Part shown: one piece after another, positions 53,909-62,454 of the stretch
Layout of the letters: each line of letters begins with the position of its first letter
Numbering within the stretch: the first letter of the stretch is position 1
Assembly: GCA_023151275.1 (NCBI GenBank)
Contig: JAKLJI010000001.1
Location: forward strand, 334,409-398,408
DNA from: Bacteroidia bacterium
GTDB lineage: Bacteria; Bacteroidota; Bacteroidia; UKL13-3
Direction: 5' to 3'
Length of the DNA stretch: 64,000 nt
Notes under the pieces: model-generated
Told to the model about the DNA's origin: nothing
Seen by the model: only the letters and a program-made list of their open reading frames with translations
Database searches by the model: none
Made by a program: the position numbers and the translations under genes

Positions 53909-53994
53909 GTCCTCTTTTCCCTACGCAGGCATTATCCTGATCAGGTGAAGGGTATGATCTCAGCCCCTTTCCACATGAAAAGGGACACCCCTAA
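53909..53994 (-). ncRNA. TPP riboswitch (THI element)
   Basis: On the minus strand, the conserved thiamin pyrophosphate aptamer: AGGGGTG at the 5' side, GGGGCTGAGA, ACCCTTCACCTGATC, GGATAATGCCTGCGTAGGGAA. All core motifs are present in order. It lies about 110 bases upstream of the TonB receptor gene and probably represses it when TPP is bound. Confidence 0.96.
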
Positions 53995-54155
53995 AGACGG
54001 CGCAAAACTAAACACCAATCTCAATTTAACAAGTACCAATTATTTTTTCTGACATTTCTAAACCATTTGCCACTTATCCTGTCAAATAAGGTTGTAACTT
54101 ATTTTATGTCTGATGAGAATCAATTTATCGGCATATTTGGAGTCTGATTGCATCC
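53995..54155. other. Divergent intergenic region between two TonB-type receptor genes
   Basis: Holds the 5' part of the leftward riboswitch transcript and the rightward start region of the receptor at 54156. A CATATTTG element near 54133 is one base off the -7 consensus. I see nothing else. Confidence 0.45.
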
Positions 54156-56984
54156 ATGACAAAAAAACTAATTCTATTCACCCTATTGCTGGTAAGCATC
54201 CAGCCACTGTTTGCACAAAATGAAACGCTAAGAGGACGAGTACTTGATTCCAAAACCAATGAAGCTTTAATTGGTGTTAGCATTCAGCTCAATCAACCCA
54301 ATAAAAAACCACAAAACACCGTAAGCAACGAGCAAGGCATGTTTGAGTTTTCAAACCTCATTGCCGATTCTGCCACACTTCGCTTTTCATACATTGGCTA
54401 CAAATCCAAAACAGAGCGCATTGTAATTCAGACCGGAATACCAAACAGACTGCGAGTTAGCCTAGAAATAAACAACAAGGAGTTAAGAGAAGTAAAGATT
54501 GAAGGGACCCAAATTCGTGCCGAGCAAAAAGGCGATACCACATCCATGAACGCATCGGCATTTAAGGTGAATCCGGATGCGACAACCGAGGATTTGGTGA
54601 AAAAGATGCCTGGCATTACCATTGAAAACGGAACCGTTAAAGCACAAGGCGAAGAGGTAAAAAAAGTGCTGGTTAACGGGAAAGAGTTTTTTGGCGATGA
54701 TGCCCAAATGGCTTTGAAAAACCTACCTGCAGAGGTTGTAGATAAAGTTCAGGTGTTTAACCGCATGAGCGATCAGGCCCAGTTTACGGGTTTTAACGAC
54801 GGAAACACCGACAAATCTATGAACATTGTTACGCGCGGTGGTTTAAACGGTCTTTTTGGAAAAGTATTTGCCGGATATGGAACCGATGAGCGTTACCAAA
54901 CAGGCGCAACCTTGAATGCATTTAAGGGAGAAAGAAGAATCACATTCCTGGGGATGTCGAACAACATCAACCAGCAAAATTTCTCTATGCAAGACTTGTT
55001 TGGAAGTTCCGGCGGCGGCGGAATGCGACCACCCGGTATGCAAAGACCTATGGGCATGCGAGGTGGACCAGGTGGTGGATTTGGTGGCATGCAGTCGGGT
55101 TTGAGCAATTTCTTGGTGGGCCAGCAAAATGGTGTAAACAATACCAACAGTGCGGGTTTGAATTATGCCAACAAATGGGGCAACAAGCTTGACTTAAGTG
55201 CGAGTTATTTCTTCAATCAAACCGAAAACAATACAGAAAAAGACCTCGACAGAACCTTTAACCTCGGTTCGGACAACAAGCAGATTTATTCAGAAAACAG
55301 CTTGACATCCTCAACCAACACCAACCATCGTTTCAACATGCGCATGGAATACAATTTTGACACATCAACAAGTATTCTATACACGCCACGTATAAGCTTT
55401 CAAAAAAGCAATACCCTTTCTTTACTCAATGGAAGCACCCGAGAAATTGATTCGGTGCTAAACGAAACCCACTCCAATTACGACAGTAGAAATTCAGGCT
55501 ACAACCTGGCCAATACGGTTCTAATCAGACATAAGTTGGCAAAAGCCGGCCGGACTGTTTCATTGAATCTAAATCATGAACTTTCTGACAGAACCGCAGA
55601 AAACTACCAAACTTCGGTTTATGCAGGAACTACAGGAACCAATATTAACCAGTTAACCTCACAAAGCACTACCAGCAATACGCTAAGTGCAAACCTCACC
55701 TACACAGAACCGGTTGGAAAATCGGGACAGCTTTTGCTAAGCTACGAACCCCGTTTAAACCTGAACGAATCTGACAAAAAAACCAAGCGATTTGATTCAC
55801 TTTCAACCCGCGACTACTCTACCATCGACAGTTTGCTGAGTAACGTATTTAACAGCACTGTAACTACCCATAGAAGCAGTGTAAACTACAACCTGAAAGG
55901 GGAAAGGTATGTATTCACAGCCGGACTTACCCACCAATACCTGGTTTTGGAAAACAACCAATCTTTTCCGCAAAACCGCGATTTCTCTAAACCTTTCAGC
56001 AACCTTTTGCCTAACTTAATGCTTGAGGTAAAATTCAATCCTCAAAAATCACTGCGCACCTTCTACCGAACAAGCACCAATGTTCCATCAATAAGTCAGC
56101 TGCAAAACGTGGTTGACAACAGCAATCCTTTAATCCTAAGCGCCGGAAATCCAGACCTGAAGCAGGAATACAGCCATACCTTGTTATTTAGGTACGGAAA
56201 CAATCAAACCGAAAAAGGACGTTCTATTTTCTTGTTTGGTATGGCCAATTTCACCAACAATTACATTGCCAGCACGAGTTACATTGCCAGTTCAGACATT
56301 GTGGTAAATGGGGTTGCATTAAATCGCGGACAACAACTTAGCAGACCCGAGAATCTAAGTGGAAACTATTCCATCCGAAGTTTCCTCAACTATGGAACAC
56401 CGGTTCAAAAGCTAAAAAGTAATTTGAACCTGAATCTGGGTGGAAGTTATACGGTGGTTCCTGGTCTCATCAACAACTTAGACAACAAAGCCAAAACCCT
56501 GAACCTAAATACCGGTTTTGTTTTAGGAAGCAATATCAGTCAGCTACTCGATTTCAACATTAACTACACGGCAAACTTTAACCTGGTAACGAATACGCTA
56601 CAAGCGCAAGGAAATAGCAATTTCTTGGTTCACAATGCCGGATTTAAACTGAACTACATGCCAACCACTTCGTGGGTAATTAATACAGACATCAATTATT
56701 CAAATTACCTAGGCTTGGGAAACAGCTTTAACCAAGAGTTTTACCTTTGGAATGCGGCGGTTGCTTACAAATTTCTGCCACGTAAAGGAGCGGAGCTTCG
56801 ACTTAGCGTTTTCGACTTGCTGAATCAAAACAATAGCATCAACCGAACCGTAACGGAAACTTATGTTGAAGATACCCGCACACGTGTTTTACAGCGCTAT
56901 TTCATGCTCACATTTACCTACACCATTCGTCAGTTCAAAATGATGGGAGCAGAAAACAGAGAGGGTGGAAAAAGGCCAAATTAA
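54156..56984 (+). CDS. TonB-dependent receptor-like outer-membrane barrel protein
   Basis: A 942-residue protein with a signal peptide (MTKKLILFTLLLVSIQPLFAQ), a carboxypeptidase-regulatory-like domain (about 22-110), a plug-like region with VLVNGKEFFGDDAQMALKNLPAEVVDKVQVF, and a large C-terminal beta-barrel (OMP_b-brl_3 type). An insertion rich in Gly, Met, Pro and Arg lies at about 288-320 (for example GGGGMRPPGMQRPMGMRGGP), in what should be an exposed loop. The ligand is unknown. It is transcribed away from the riboswitch-controlled receptor and is not under its riboswitch. Confidence 0.9.
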   Translation: MTKKLILFTLLLVSIQPLFAQNETLRGRVLDSKTNEALIGVSIQLNQPNKKPQNTVSNEQGMFEFSNLIADSATLRFSYIGYKSKTERIVIQTGIPNRLRVSLEINNKELREVKIEGTQIRAEQKGDTTSMNASAFKVNPDATTEDLVKKMPGITIENGTVKAQGEEVKKVLVNGKEFFGDDAQMALKNLPAEVVDKVQVFNRMSDQAQFTGFNDGNTDKSMNIVTRGGLNGLFGKVFAGYGTDERYQTGATLNAFKGERRITFLGMSNNINQQNFSMQDLFGSSGGGGMRPPGMQRPMGMRGGPGGGFGGMQSGLSNFLVGQQNGVNNTNSAGLNYANKWGNKLDLSASYFFNQTENNTEKDLDRTFNLGSDNKQIYSENSLTSSTNTNHRFNMRMEYNFDTSTSILYTPRISFQKSNTLSLLNGSTREIDSVLNETHSNYDSRNSGYNLANTVLIRHKLAKAGRTVSLNLNHELSDRTAENYQTSVYAGTTGTNINQLTSQSTTSNTLSANLTYTEPVGKSGQLLLSYEPRLNLNESDKKTKRFDSLSTRDYSTIDSLLSNVFNSTVTTHRSSVNYNLKGERYVFTAGLTHQYLVLENNQSFPQNRDFSKPFSNLLPNLMLEVKFNPQKSLRTFYRTSTNVPSISQLQNVVDNSNPLILSAGNPDLKQEYSHTLLFRYGNNQTEKGRSIFLFGMANFTNNYIASTSYIASSDIVVNGVALNRGQQLSRPENLSGNYSIRSFLNYGTPVQKLKSNLNLNLGGSYTVVPGLINNLDNKAKTLNLNTGFVLGSNISQLLDFNINYTANFNLVTNTLQAQGNSNFLVHNAGFKLNYMPTTSWVINTDINYSNYLGLGNSFNQEFYLWNAAVAYKFLPRKGAELRLSVFDLLNQNNSINRTVTETYVEDTRTRVLQRYFMLTFTYTIRQFKMMGAENREGGKRPN

Positions 56985-57079
56985 TGGTTTGACGAATTTC
57001 ATAAGTACCAAAACTAAGTGGTGTACGGACTCAATAAAGAAATGAAGTAGAAGGAAAAACTATAAGGCTCTGATGGTTA

Positions 57080-57649
57080 TCAAGCAGTTACAACGAATAA
57101 CAAAAGCATACCAATAGCACAAACTATTGCAGTTATTAACAATCCAATAATGATAGCCAAGAATAATTTTGTCCAATTTGGGTTATCGATATTTTCAGCT
57201 TGTTTGTAGACAAGTTTAGTTCCTACAAGATTGTCGCCCAATCTACTAGATGGAGAAACTAAAATGAAAAGTACCTCCAAGGGCCAGATAATGAGGGTCA
57301 CATTTCTGAAAACGCACTCAATAGGAGTTGCTATTTGCCCAGTAGACTGCTTTATTATTTGAAGATTAAACAACCTTTTCCCGAGGCTCTGTCCGTTGAA
57401 AACATCTTTATTCAAAAAGAGGGAGAGCAAAAAAATTACCATAGCTCCAAAAAGCAAAAGGTCTGGGGCCAAAAACCATTCCTTATTTGAATCGTCAGTT
57501 TCAGAAGTAATAAGTGTGCCAAATAGAAATATTACCGCTCTATTCAGAATGGTCAATGAAACAACATCTACTAGTGCAGCAGCAAGTCTGATTCCAAGCG
57601 GTGGAAACTTAAACCCGGTCTCCTTATTCTGGCCCATAACAACTTCCAT
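57080..57649 (-). CDS. RDD family membrane protein
   Basis: About 189 residues if the ATG in the TAATG junction (57649) is used; the earlier ATG at 57676 would overlap the upstream gene's coding end. Three to four transmembrane helices are present, with the RDD signature spread over IRLAAALVDVVSL, GQSLGKRLFNLQII and SSRLGDNLVGTKLVYK. RDD proteins are membrane proteins of poorly known function, some linked to osmotic or ion transport. It is the last gene of the minus-strand cluster that begins with mutL. It is more AT-rich than its neighbours. Confidence 0.88.
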   Translation of the reverse strand: MEVVMGQNKETGFKFPPLGIRLAAALVDVVSLTILNRAVIFLFGTLITSETDDSNKEWFLAPDLLLFGAMVIFLLSLFLNKDVFNGQSLGKRLFNLQIIKQSTGQIATPIECVFRNVTLIIWPLEVLFILVSPSSRLGDNLVGTKLVYKQAENIDNPNWTKLFLAIIIGLLITAIVCAIGMLLLFVVTA

Positions 57650-58749
57650 TACTCGCCAAGTTGAATAGTAGCGCAAACGGCTTTGTGGTCTGAAAAAGCA
57701 AAAGAGTGGGTTTGATAACTTAGAGTTTTATAGCTTGGATCGTGCAGAATATAATCGATTCTAAACGCAGGCATTTTGCCCGTATAGGTTGTGCTAAATC
57801 CATATCCAGCTTCAACAAAGGCATCCTTTAATTCACCACGTATGGTTTTGTAGGAATAACTGCTGGGCGGGTCGTTGAAGTCGCCGCAAACAAGCATGGG
57901 ATACATGCAATAATCCTGTTTCACGCGAATGGCTTCTGCCTGTCTTGCCCGATAACGGAATGCATATTTAAGCTTGGCAATAATTCTCCGTATTCCATAA
58001 AGCTCGCGGCGGTTGAACTCTTTGCCACGGAGCAAATCAACCGTTACATAATCCTGCTCTTCAAAAACAATTGATTTCAAATGTGTATTGAAAACCCGAA
58101 CAACCTGATTATCTATGCGTAAATCTGCATAAATGGTAAGGTTGCCAACCGGATTGATTTGCTCGGCGATTCCGCTTTTAACAACAGGAAATTTGGAGAA
58201 CATACAAATACCCGAACCAGCTGCACCCATGTGTGGGAATGAGTCGGTATTCACCTGGTAATAGTCCTTCAGCAGTTTCAGCAAATCTTGTTGATCTTTG
58301 GTTCCTATTCGAACTCCATAATTGGAAAATTCCTGCAGGCAGATAATGTCTGGTTTTTCAGTTTTCAATAGCGCAAAAAAGTCCTGAACCTCATCTTGCG
58401 AGCCATCATAGGCTCCTAAAAAGTGGCTATTAAACGACATCACTTTTAGGACTCGTTGCGAGCCTGAAGCTTCCGACTTTCCGGAAAAGGGCTGAACAAA
58501 CTTCAAAACGAACGGAATACCAATCAGCAACATGCCCAAAGAGAAAAACCCTCTTTTGTCCCAGCAAATCAGCCAAAACAAGCCAAAGAGTAGATTAATC
58601 AGATATACATTAGGAAACCCAAGGGCAAAAAAGGAAGCTGGCCAAAAATCATCCGGACTAAGCATTGGCGCTCCATACGAAAGAGCCAAGGCCAGAGCGG
58701 CAAAAACATTTGCCACAAATACTAAATGGAAAAACCAGCCTTGTTTCAC
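57649..58749 (-). CDS. Endonuclease/exonuclease/phosphatase family protein, membrane-anchored
   Basis: A 366-residue protein with about three N-terminal transmembrane helices (residues 5-85) and a C-terminal EEP hydrolase domain: MSFNSHFLGAYDG, DIICLQEFSNYG (metal-binding Glu), VCGDFNDPPSS, RIDYILHD and FSDHKAVCATI with the catalytic His. Such proteins hydrolyse phosphodiesters or phosphomonoesters of DNA, lipids or nucleotides; the topology places the catalytic domain outside or on the membrane face. It lies next to two rhomboid protease genes. Confidence 0.9.
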   Translation of the reverse strand: MKQGWFFHLVFVANVFAALALALSYGAPMLSPDDFWPASFFALGFPNVYLINLLFGLFWLICWDKRGFFSLGMLLIGIPFVLKFVQPFSGKSEASGSQRVLKVMSFNSHFLGAYDGSQDEVQDFFALLKTEKPDIICLQEFSNYGVRIGTKDQQDLLKLLKDYYQVNTDSFPHMGAAGSGICMFSKFPVVKSGIAEQINPVGNLTIYADLRIDNQVVRVFNTHLKSIVFEEQDYVTVDLLRGKEFNRRELYGIRRIIAKLKYAFRYRARQAEAIRVKQDYCMYPMLVCGDFNDPPSSYSYKTIRGELKDAFVEAGYGFSTTYTGKMPAFRIDYILHDPSYKTLSYQTHSFAFSDHKAVCATIQLGE

Positions 58750-59634
58750 TTATTTATCCTTTCCAAATTGGTTAAGTAAATCCCGTTCCTTTTGGCTTAA
58801 TACCGAAATTCCCTTGCTGTTTATTTTATCCAGAATTTGGTCAATTTCTTCCTGGGTGGGCCTTCCTTTTTCCTCTTTGCGAATAAATGCAGAGCGGTGA
58901 TAAACCCTCAGATTTGATTCTGGCTTAGGCGCGAAAAGAGACTCAAGCTTATCGAAGCCTTTACTCAAAAAATTATGGCTGTAAAGCTGTTTGATGTATA
59001 AGAACCCGAAAAAAGCTCCTCCAAGATGGGCAATATGTCCGCCTGCATTGCCATCAACCGGAATCATTATCAAATCAATTAAGATTGTTGCCAATGCAAT
59101 GAACTTAAGTTTTACCGGACCAATCAGAAACAAGGAAAGCTCATAGTCGGGACTTAAGGTTGCAGATGCGAATACCACAGCATAAACCGCTGCACTTGCT
59201 CCCACCACAAATGCCAATGAAACGGTAGGCTGTAAGAATGGAGATATGTTATAAACAACAAGGTATGCAATGGCACCAGACAAACCTCCCAGCAAGTAAG
59301 CAACATAGGTTTTTGCATTCCCTAGAAACTGCTGAAGAATCTGCCCTATCCAGTACAACCATAGCATATTGAAAATCAAATGCAAAAATCCATTGTGAAG
59401 AAACATATAGGTAAACAAACTCCAAGGCTGGTAAAGCAATCGCGAAAAGGAAGCCGGCAATTCAAACCAGTTTCTAAAGTTTTGAACCGCATCCTGGGCT
59501 TGAGAACCCATGGTAAGAATAAAAAGAGTATTGGTTAAACCAAACACAATAAACACCAATACATTTATCATGATAATGCGAACAATCGCATTTCCCCTAT
59601 TGAATTTGAACTTCAGTTCTTCAAACAAATTCAT
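58750..59634 (-). CDS. Rhomboid family intramembrane protease
   Basis: A 294-residue rhomboid with about six transmembrane helices. The catalytic Ser is in GASAAVYAVVF and the partner His in GHIAHLGGAFFGF. A conserved Trp-Arg-like loop corresponds to RLLYQPWSLFTYMF, and the FLHLIFNMLWLYW helix carries the HxxxN element. A charged C-terminal tail (KPESNLRVYHRSAFIRKEEK) extends into the cytoplasm. Rhomboids cut membrane proteins within or near the membrane. Start codon 59634; its upstream neighbour is a second rhomboid gene 13 bases away. Confidence 0.93.
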   Translation of the reverse strand: MNLFEELKFKFNRGNAIVRIIMINVLVFIVFGLTNTLFILTMGSQAQDAVQNFRNWFELPASFSRLLYQPWSLFTYMFLHNGFLHLIFNMLWLYWIGQILQQFLGNAKTYVAYLLGGLSGAIAYLVVYNISPFLQPTVSLAFVVGASAAVYAVVFASATLSPDYELSLFLIGPVKLKFIALATILIDLIMIPVDGNAGGHIAHLGGAFFGFLYIKQLYSHNFLSKGFDKLESLFAPKPESNLRVYHRSAFIRKEEKGRPTQEEIDQILDKINSKGISVLSQKERDLLNQFGKDK

Positions 59635-59647
59635 TTCACCTCAACAT

Positions 59648-60472
59648 TTAATAAAACCGATTCCGGTCTGTTTTATTCCAATATTTAACAAGTATCCAAC
59701 CAAATAGCATTCCTCCCAAATGTGCAAAATGAGCCACATTATCAAAAGGTTTGTTTCCTACAATTTCGTAAAGTTCCATAAAGGCTAAAACAGAAACAAG
59801 GTATTTTACTTTGATGGGAAATGGAAAGAACAAAATCATCATTTCGGTATTGGGATAGAGCAGGAAACCCGCCATTAATATACCGAAAATTGCTCCGCTT
59901 GCACCAACTACCGGAACATTCATTTTCCGTATAGGAAGCAAGTCAACTAAATCTTTCGACTCCTGAATAATCTGGGAGTTATTTGGATCAGCCAAGAACA
60001 AATCAAGAAATCGCTGAATTTCGGGTTTAATAAACAAGGTATGATCTTCTTGCAACAGCAATGACAATTGGGAAACATCCGGATTCGATTTGTACAAATC
60101 TATTTGCTGCTGAAGACCGTGAATTTCCCAAGCAGTCACGCCAATATGCATCAACGCCGCGCCAATTGCCGTGGTAAGGTAAAAAAGCAAAAAGCGTTTT
60201 GGGCCCCAATACGATTCAAGCAAAGAACCGAACATCCACAAAGCGAGCATGTTGTACAGCAGGTGCGTAAACGAACCGTGCATAAACATATAGGTTGAAA
60301 ACTGCAAGGGCTTGAAATAAACAGAACCCGGATAAAACAATCCAAGTGTTGAGGGTAAATCTGCCCAACCCATGCTTAAAAAAGCCAAGGTTGCAAGCCA
60401 AGTCAGCGCATTTAAAATGAGCAGGTTTTTTACAACCGGTGGAATACTATCAAAACCATAAGGTCGGTACAT
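59648..60472 (-). CDS. Rhomboid family intramembrane protease, second copy
   Basis: A 274-residue rhomboid. The catalytic Ser is in GASGAIFGILMAG, the His in HFAHLGGMLFGW, and the HxxxN element in FTHLLYNMLALWMF. Between helices 3 and 4 it carries a ~50-residue hydrophilic insertion (DLYKSNPDVSQLSLLLQEDH and following). The two adjacent rhomboids are related but not recent duplicates, since their sequences differ widely. It sits 11 bases downstream of mutL, so the three are probably co-transcribed. Confidence 0.93.
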   Translation of the reverse strand: MYRPYGFDSIPPVVKNLLILNALTWLATLAFLSMGWADLPSTLGLFYPGSVYFKPLQFSTYMFMHGSFTHLLYNMLALWMFGSLLESYWGPKRFLLFYLTTAIGAALMHIGVTAWEIHGLQQQIDLYKSNPDVSQLSLLLQEDHTLFIKPEIQRFLDLFLADPNNSQIIQESKDLVDLLPIRKMNVPVVGASGAIFGILMAGFLLYPNTEMMILFFPFPIKVKYLVSVLAFMELYEIVGNKPFDNVAHFAHLGGMLFGWILVKYWNKTDRNRFY

Positions 60473-60483
60473 ACGCTCTTTAC

Positions 60484-62319
60484 TTACTTTGATTTAACAA
60501 ACAGCTCGGCTAATTCATCCAGACTCAGCATACGTATAGAAGCTCTTCCATCAGGAGCAATCGCTGGTTCTTTGCAGGCAAAAAGCTCATCAACCAACCT
60601 GCTCATTTCCTCAATTTGCAGTCGAGTTCCTTTTTTAATTGCCGCCTTTATGGCCAATGTTCTTGCTACCTTTTTGTTCTTCTCTTCGCTGCTCAATTTA
60701 TTCGTTCTGTAACTTTCAACTACTTCTTCAAGCAAATCTTGCTCATTGCCAAGATGTAATTCGGCAGGTAATCCATTCACCACAAAAGTGTTTTTTCCAA
60801 AATGACTGATATTAAAACCCAATTTCCTGATATCATCCAGAATTTCAAGCAAAACCAATTCGTCTTGGGCAGGTAAGATTACGGTTTTGGGAAACAACAA
60901 CTGCTGGCTTACCACAGGGTTTTTATCCAATGCAAGCAGGTAACGTTCAAACAAGATTCGTTCGTGTGCAGCCTGTTGATCTATCAGCATCAAGCCCCGC
61001 TTTATTTGAGTTACAATGTATTGTTGATGAACTTGAAAGAAGCTTCGGTTTACAATCTCATCCGGTTCCGGATTTCCCACATGACCAACAGTTTCTTCCT
61101 TATAAGCGGGTTGAACCAGATTCCTTTCCGGGAACAAATTCTCCCAGCCTCGGTTTGATTTACTCCTACCCTCTTGGTAAACGGCTTTAAAGTCATCCCA
61201 ATTTTTTGAAGAACTACCAACTGTAGAAACAGGTTTGAATTCCGAAAACTCCGAAGGATTGTTAACCCGCTCAATCTCTTTGAACATAAACTGATTGTCT
61301 TCCCTAAGCCCTGGCAATTCAGGAGCTTTGAAGAGTTTTCCAAGTGCTTTTCGGGTTACCGCCCTTAAGATTTGATACACATTGCGTTCATCCTCAAATT
61401 TTATTTCGGTTTTTGAAGGATGAATATTTACATCAATTAACGCCGGATCTATTTGAATATGCAACACATAAAACGGAAACTGCTCTTTACTAATCAAACC
61501 TTCGTAGGCATTTACAACAGCATGATTCAGATAGGGGTCGCGCACAAACCTTCGGTTAACAAAAAAGTACTGGTCACCACGCATTTTCCGCGCGGATTCA
61601 GGACTTCCTACAAAACCTGTAATTGTAACTACGCTTGTTTCCTCATCAACCTCAAGCAAATTTCCCTCGGTAGCACCATTAATCAACTCCAGAATTCGGT
61701 TTTCCATGGAACCGGATTCCAAATTTATCTGCTCCTCGTCGTTATGGAATAGCTGAAAACCAATTTCCGGATTGGCAAGAGCTGCCCGGTTAAACTCTTC
61801 CAACACGTGCTTGTATTCTACGGGATTCGATTTTAGGAAATTTCGTCTTGCCGGAATATTGTAAAAAAGATTCTTTACGGCAATGGAGGTTCCCGATTCT
61901 CCGGCAAAGTCTTCCTGAAGTACAAGCTTCGAGCCTTCAATTTGAATGCGTGTTCCAAGCTCATCCTCTGGTCTGCGTGTTCTCATTTCAACATGGGCAA
62001 CGGAGGCAATACTTGCCAAAGCCTCTCCCCTAAAGCCCATGGTATGAATTTTAAAAATATCTTCTGTTTGTTGAATTTTAGACGTGGCGTGTCGCTCCCA
62101 GCACATTCTGGCATCTGCCGCATTCATCCCGCAACCATTATCAACCACCTGAATTAAGGCCTTGCCACCCTCTTTTACGTACAAACAAATTTGGCTTGAA
62201 CCGGCATCCAGCGCATTATCCAACAACTCTTTTACTACAGAAGCCGGTCGCTGAATAACCTCTCCCGCCGCAATCTGATTGGCAACATGATCTGGTAGTA
62301 ATTTTATTAAACTGGACAT
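60484..62319 (-). CDS. mutL: DNA mismatch repair protein MutL
   Basis: A 611-residue MutL from the ATG at 62319 (MSSLIKLLPDHVANQIAAGEV). The N-terminal GHKL ATPase is intact: ELLDNALDAG, VDNGCGM, TMGFRGEALASI and GTSIAVKNLFYNIPARRNFL. The C-terminal dimerisation domain aligns with the B. subtilis endonuclease domain, but its motif DQHA is DQQA, the first Cys of the second motif is Ile (AIKAAIK) and CPHGRP reads APDGRA. Metal-binding residues for nicking therefore look changed. MutL links MutS to strand removal; the gene heads the rhomboid/EEP/RDD cluster. Confidence 0.96.
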   Translation of the reverse strand: MSSLIKLLPDHVANQIAAGEVIQRPASVVKELLDNALDAGSSQICLYVKEGGKALIQVVDNGCGMNAADARMCWERHATSKIQQTEDIFKIHTMGFRGEALASIASVAHVEMRTRRPEDELGTRIQIEGSKLVLQEDFAGESGTSIAVKNLFYNIPARRNFLKSNPVEYKHVLEEFNRAALANPEIGFQLFHNDEEQINLESGSMENRILELINGATEGNLLEVDEETSVVTITGFVGSPESARKMRGDQYFFVNRRFVRDPYLNHAVVNAYEGLISKEQFPFYVLHIQIDPALIDVNIHPSKTEIKFEDERNVYQILRAVTRKALGKLFKAPELPGLREDNQFMFKEIERVNNPSEFSEFKPVSTVGSSSKNWDDFKAVYQEGRSKSNRGWENLFPERNLVQPAYKEETVGHVGNPEPDEIVNRSFFQVHQQYIVTQIKRGLMLIDQQAAHERILFERYLLALDKNPVVSQQLLFPKTVILPAQDELVLLEILDDIRKLGFNISHFGKNTFVVNGLPAELHLGNEQDLLEEVVESYRTNKLSSEEKNKKVARTLAIKAAIKKGTRLQIEEMSRLVDELFACKEPAIAPDGRASIRMLSLDELAELFVKSK

Positions 62320-62454
62320 GAACTTGCAAAAAACCACATAAAACTAGGAAAAATCGACGCTGTGGAGAACTTTCAACGTGTCAAACGTGCATAAAAATTT
62401 TCGCTTTCCACCAAAAAAGCCCTGAGCTTTACGCTACTTTGTGGATTAATCCGC

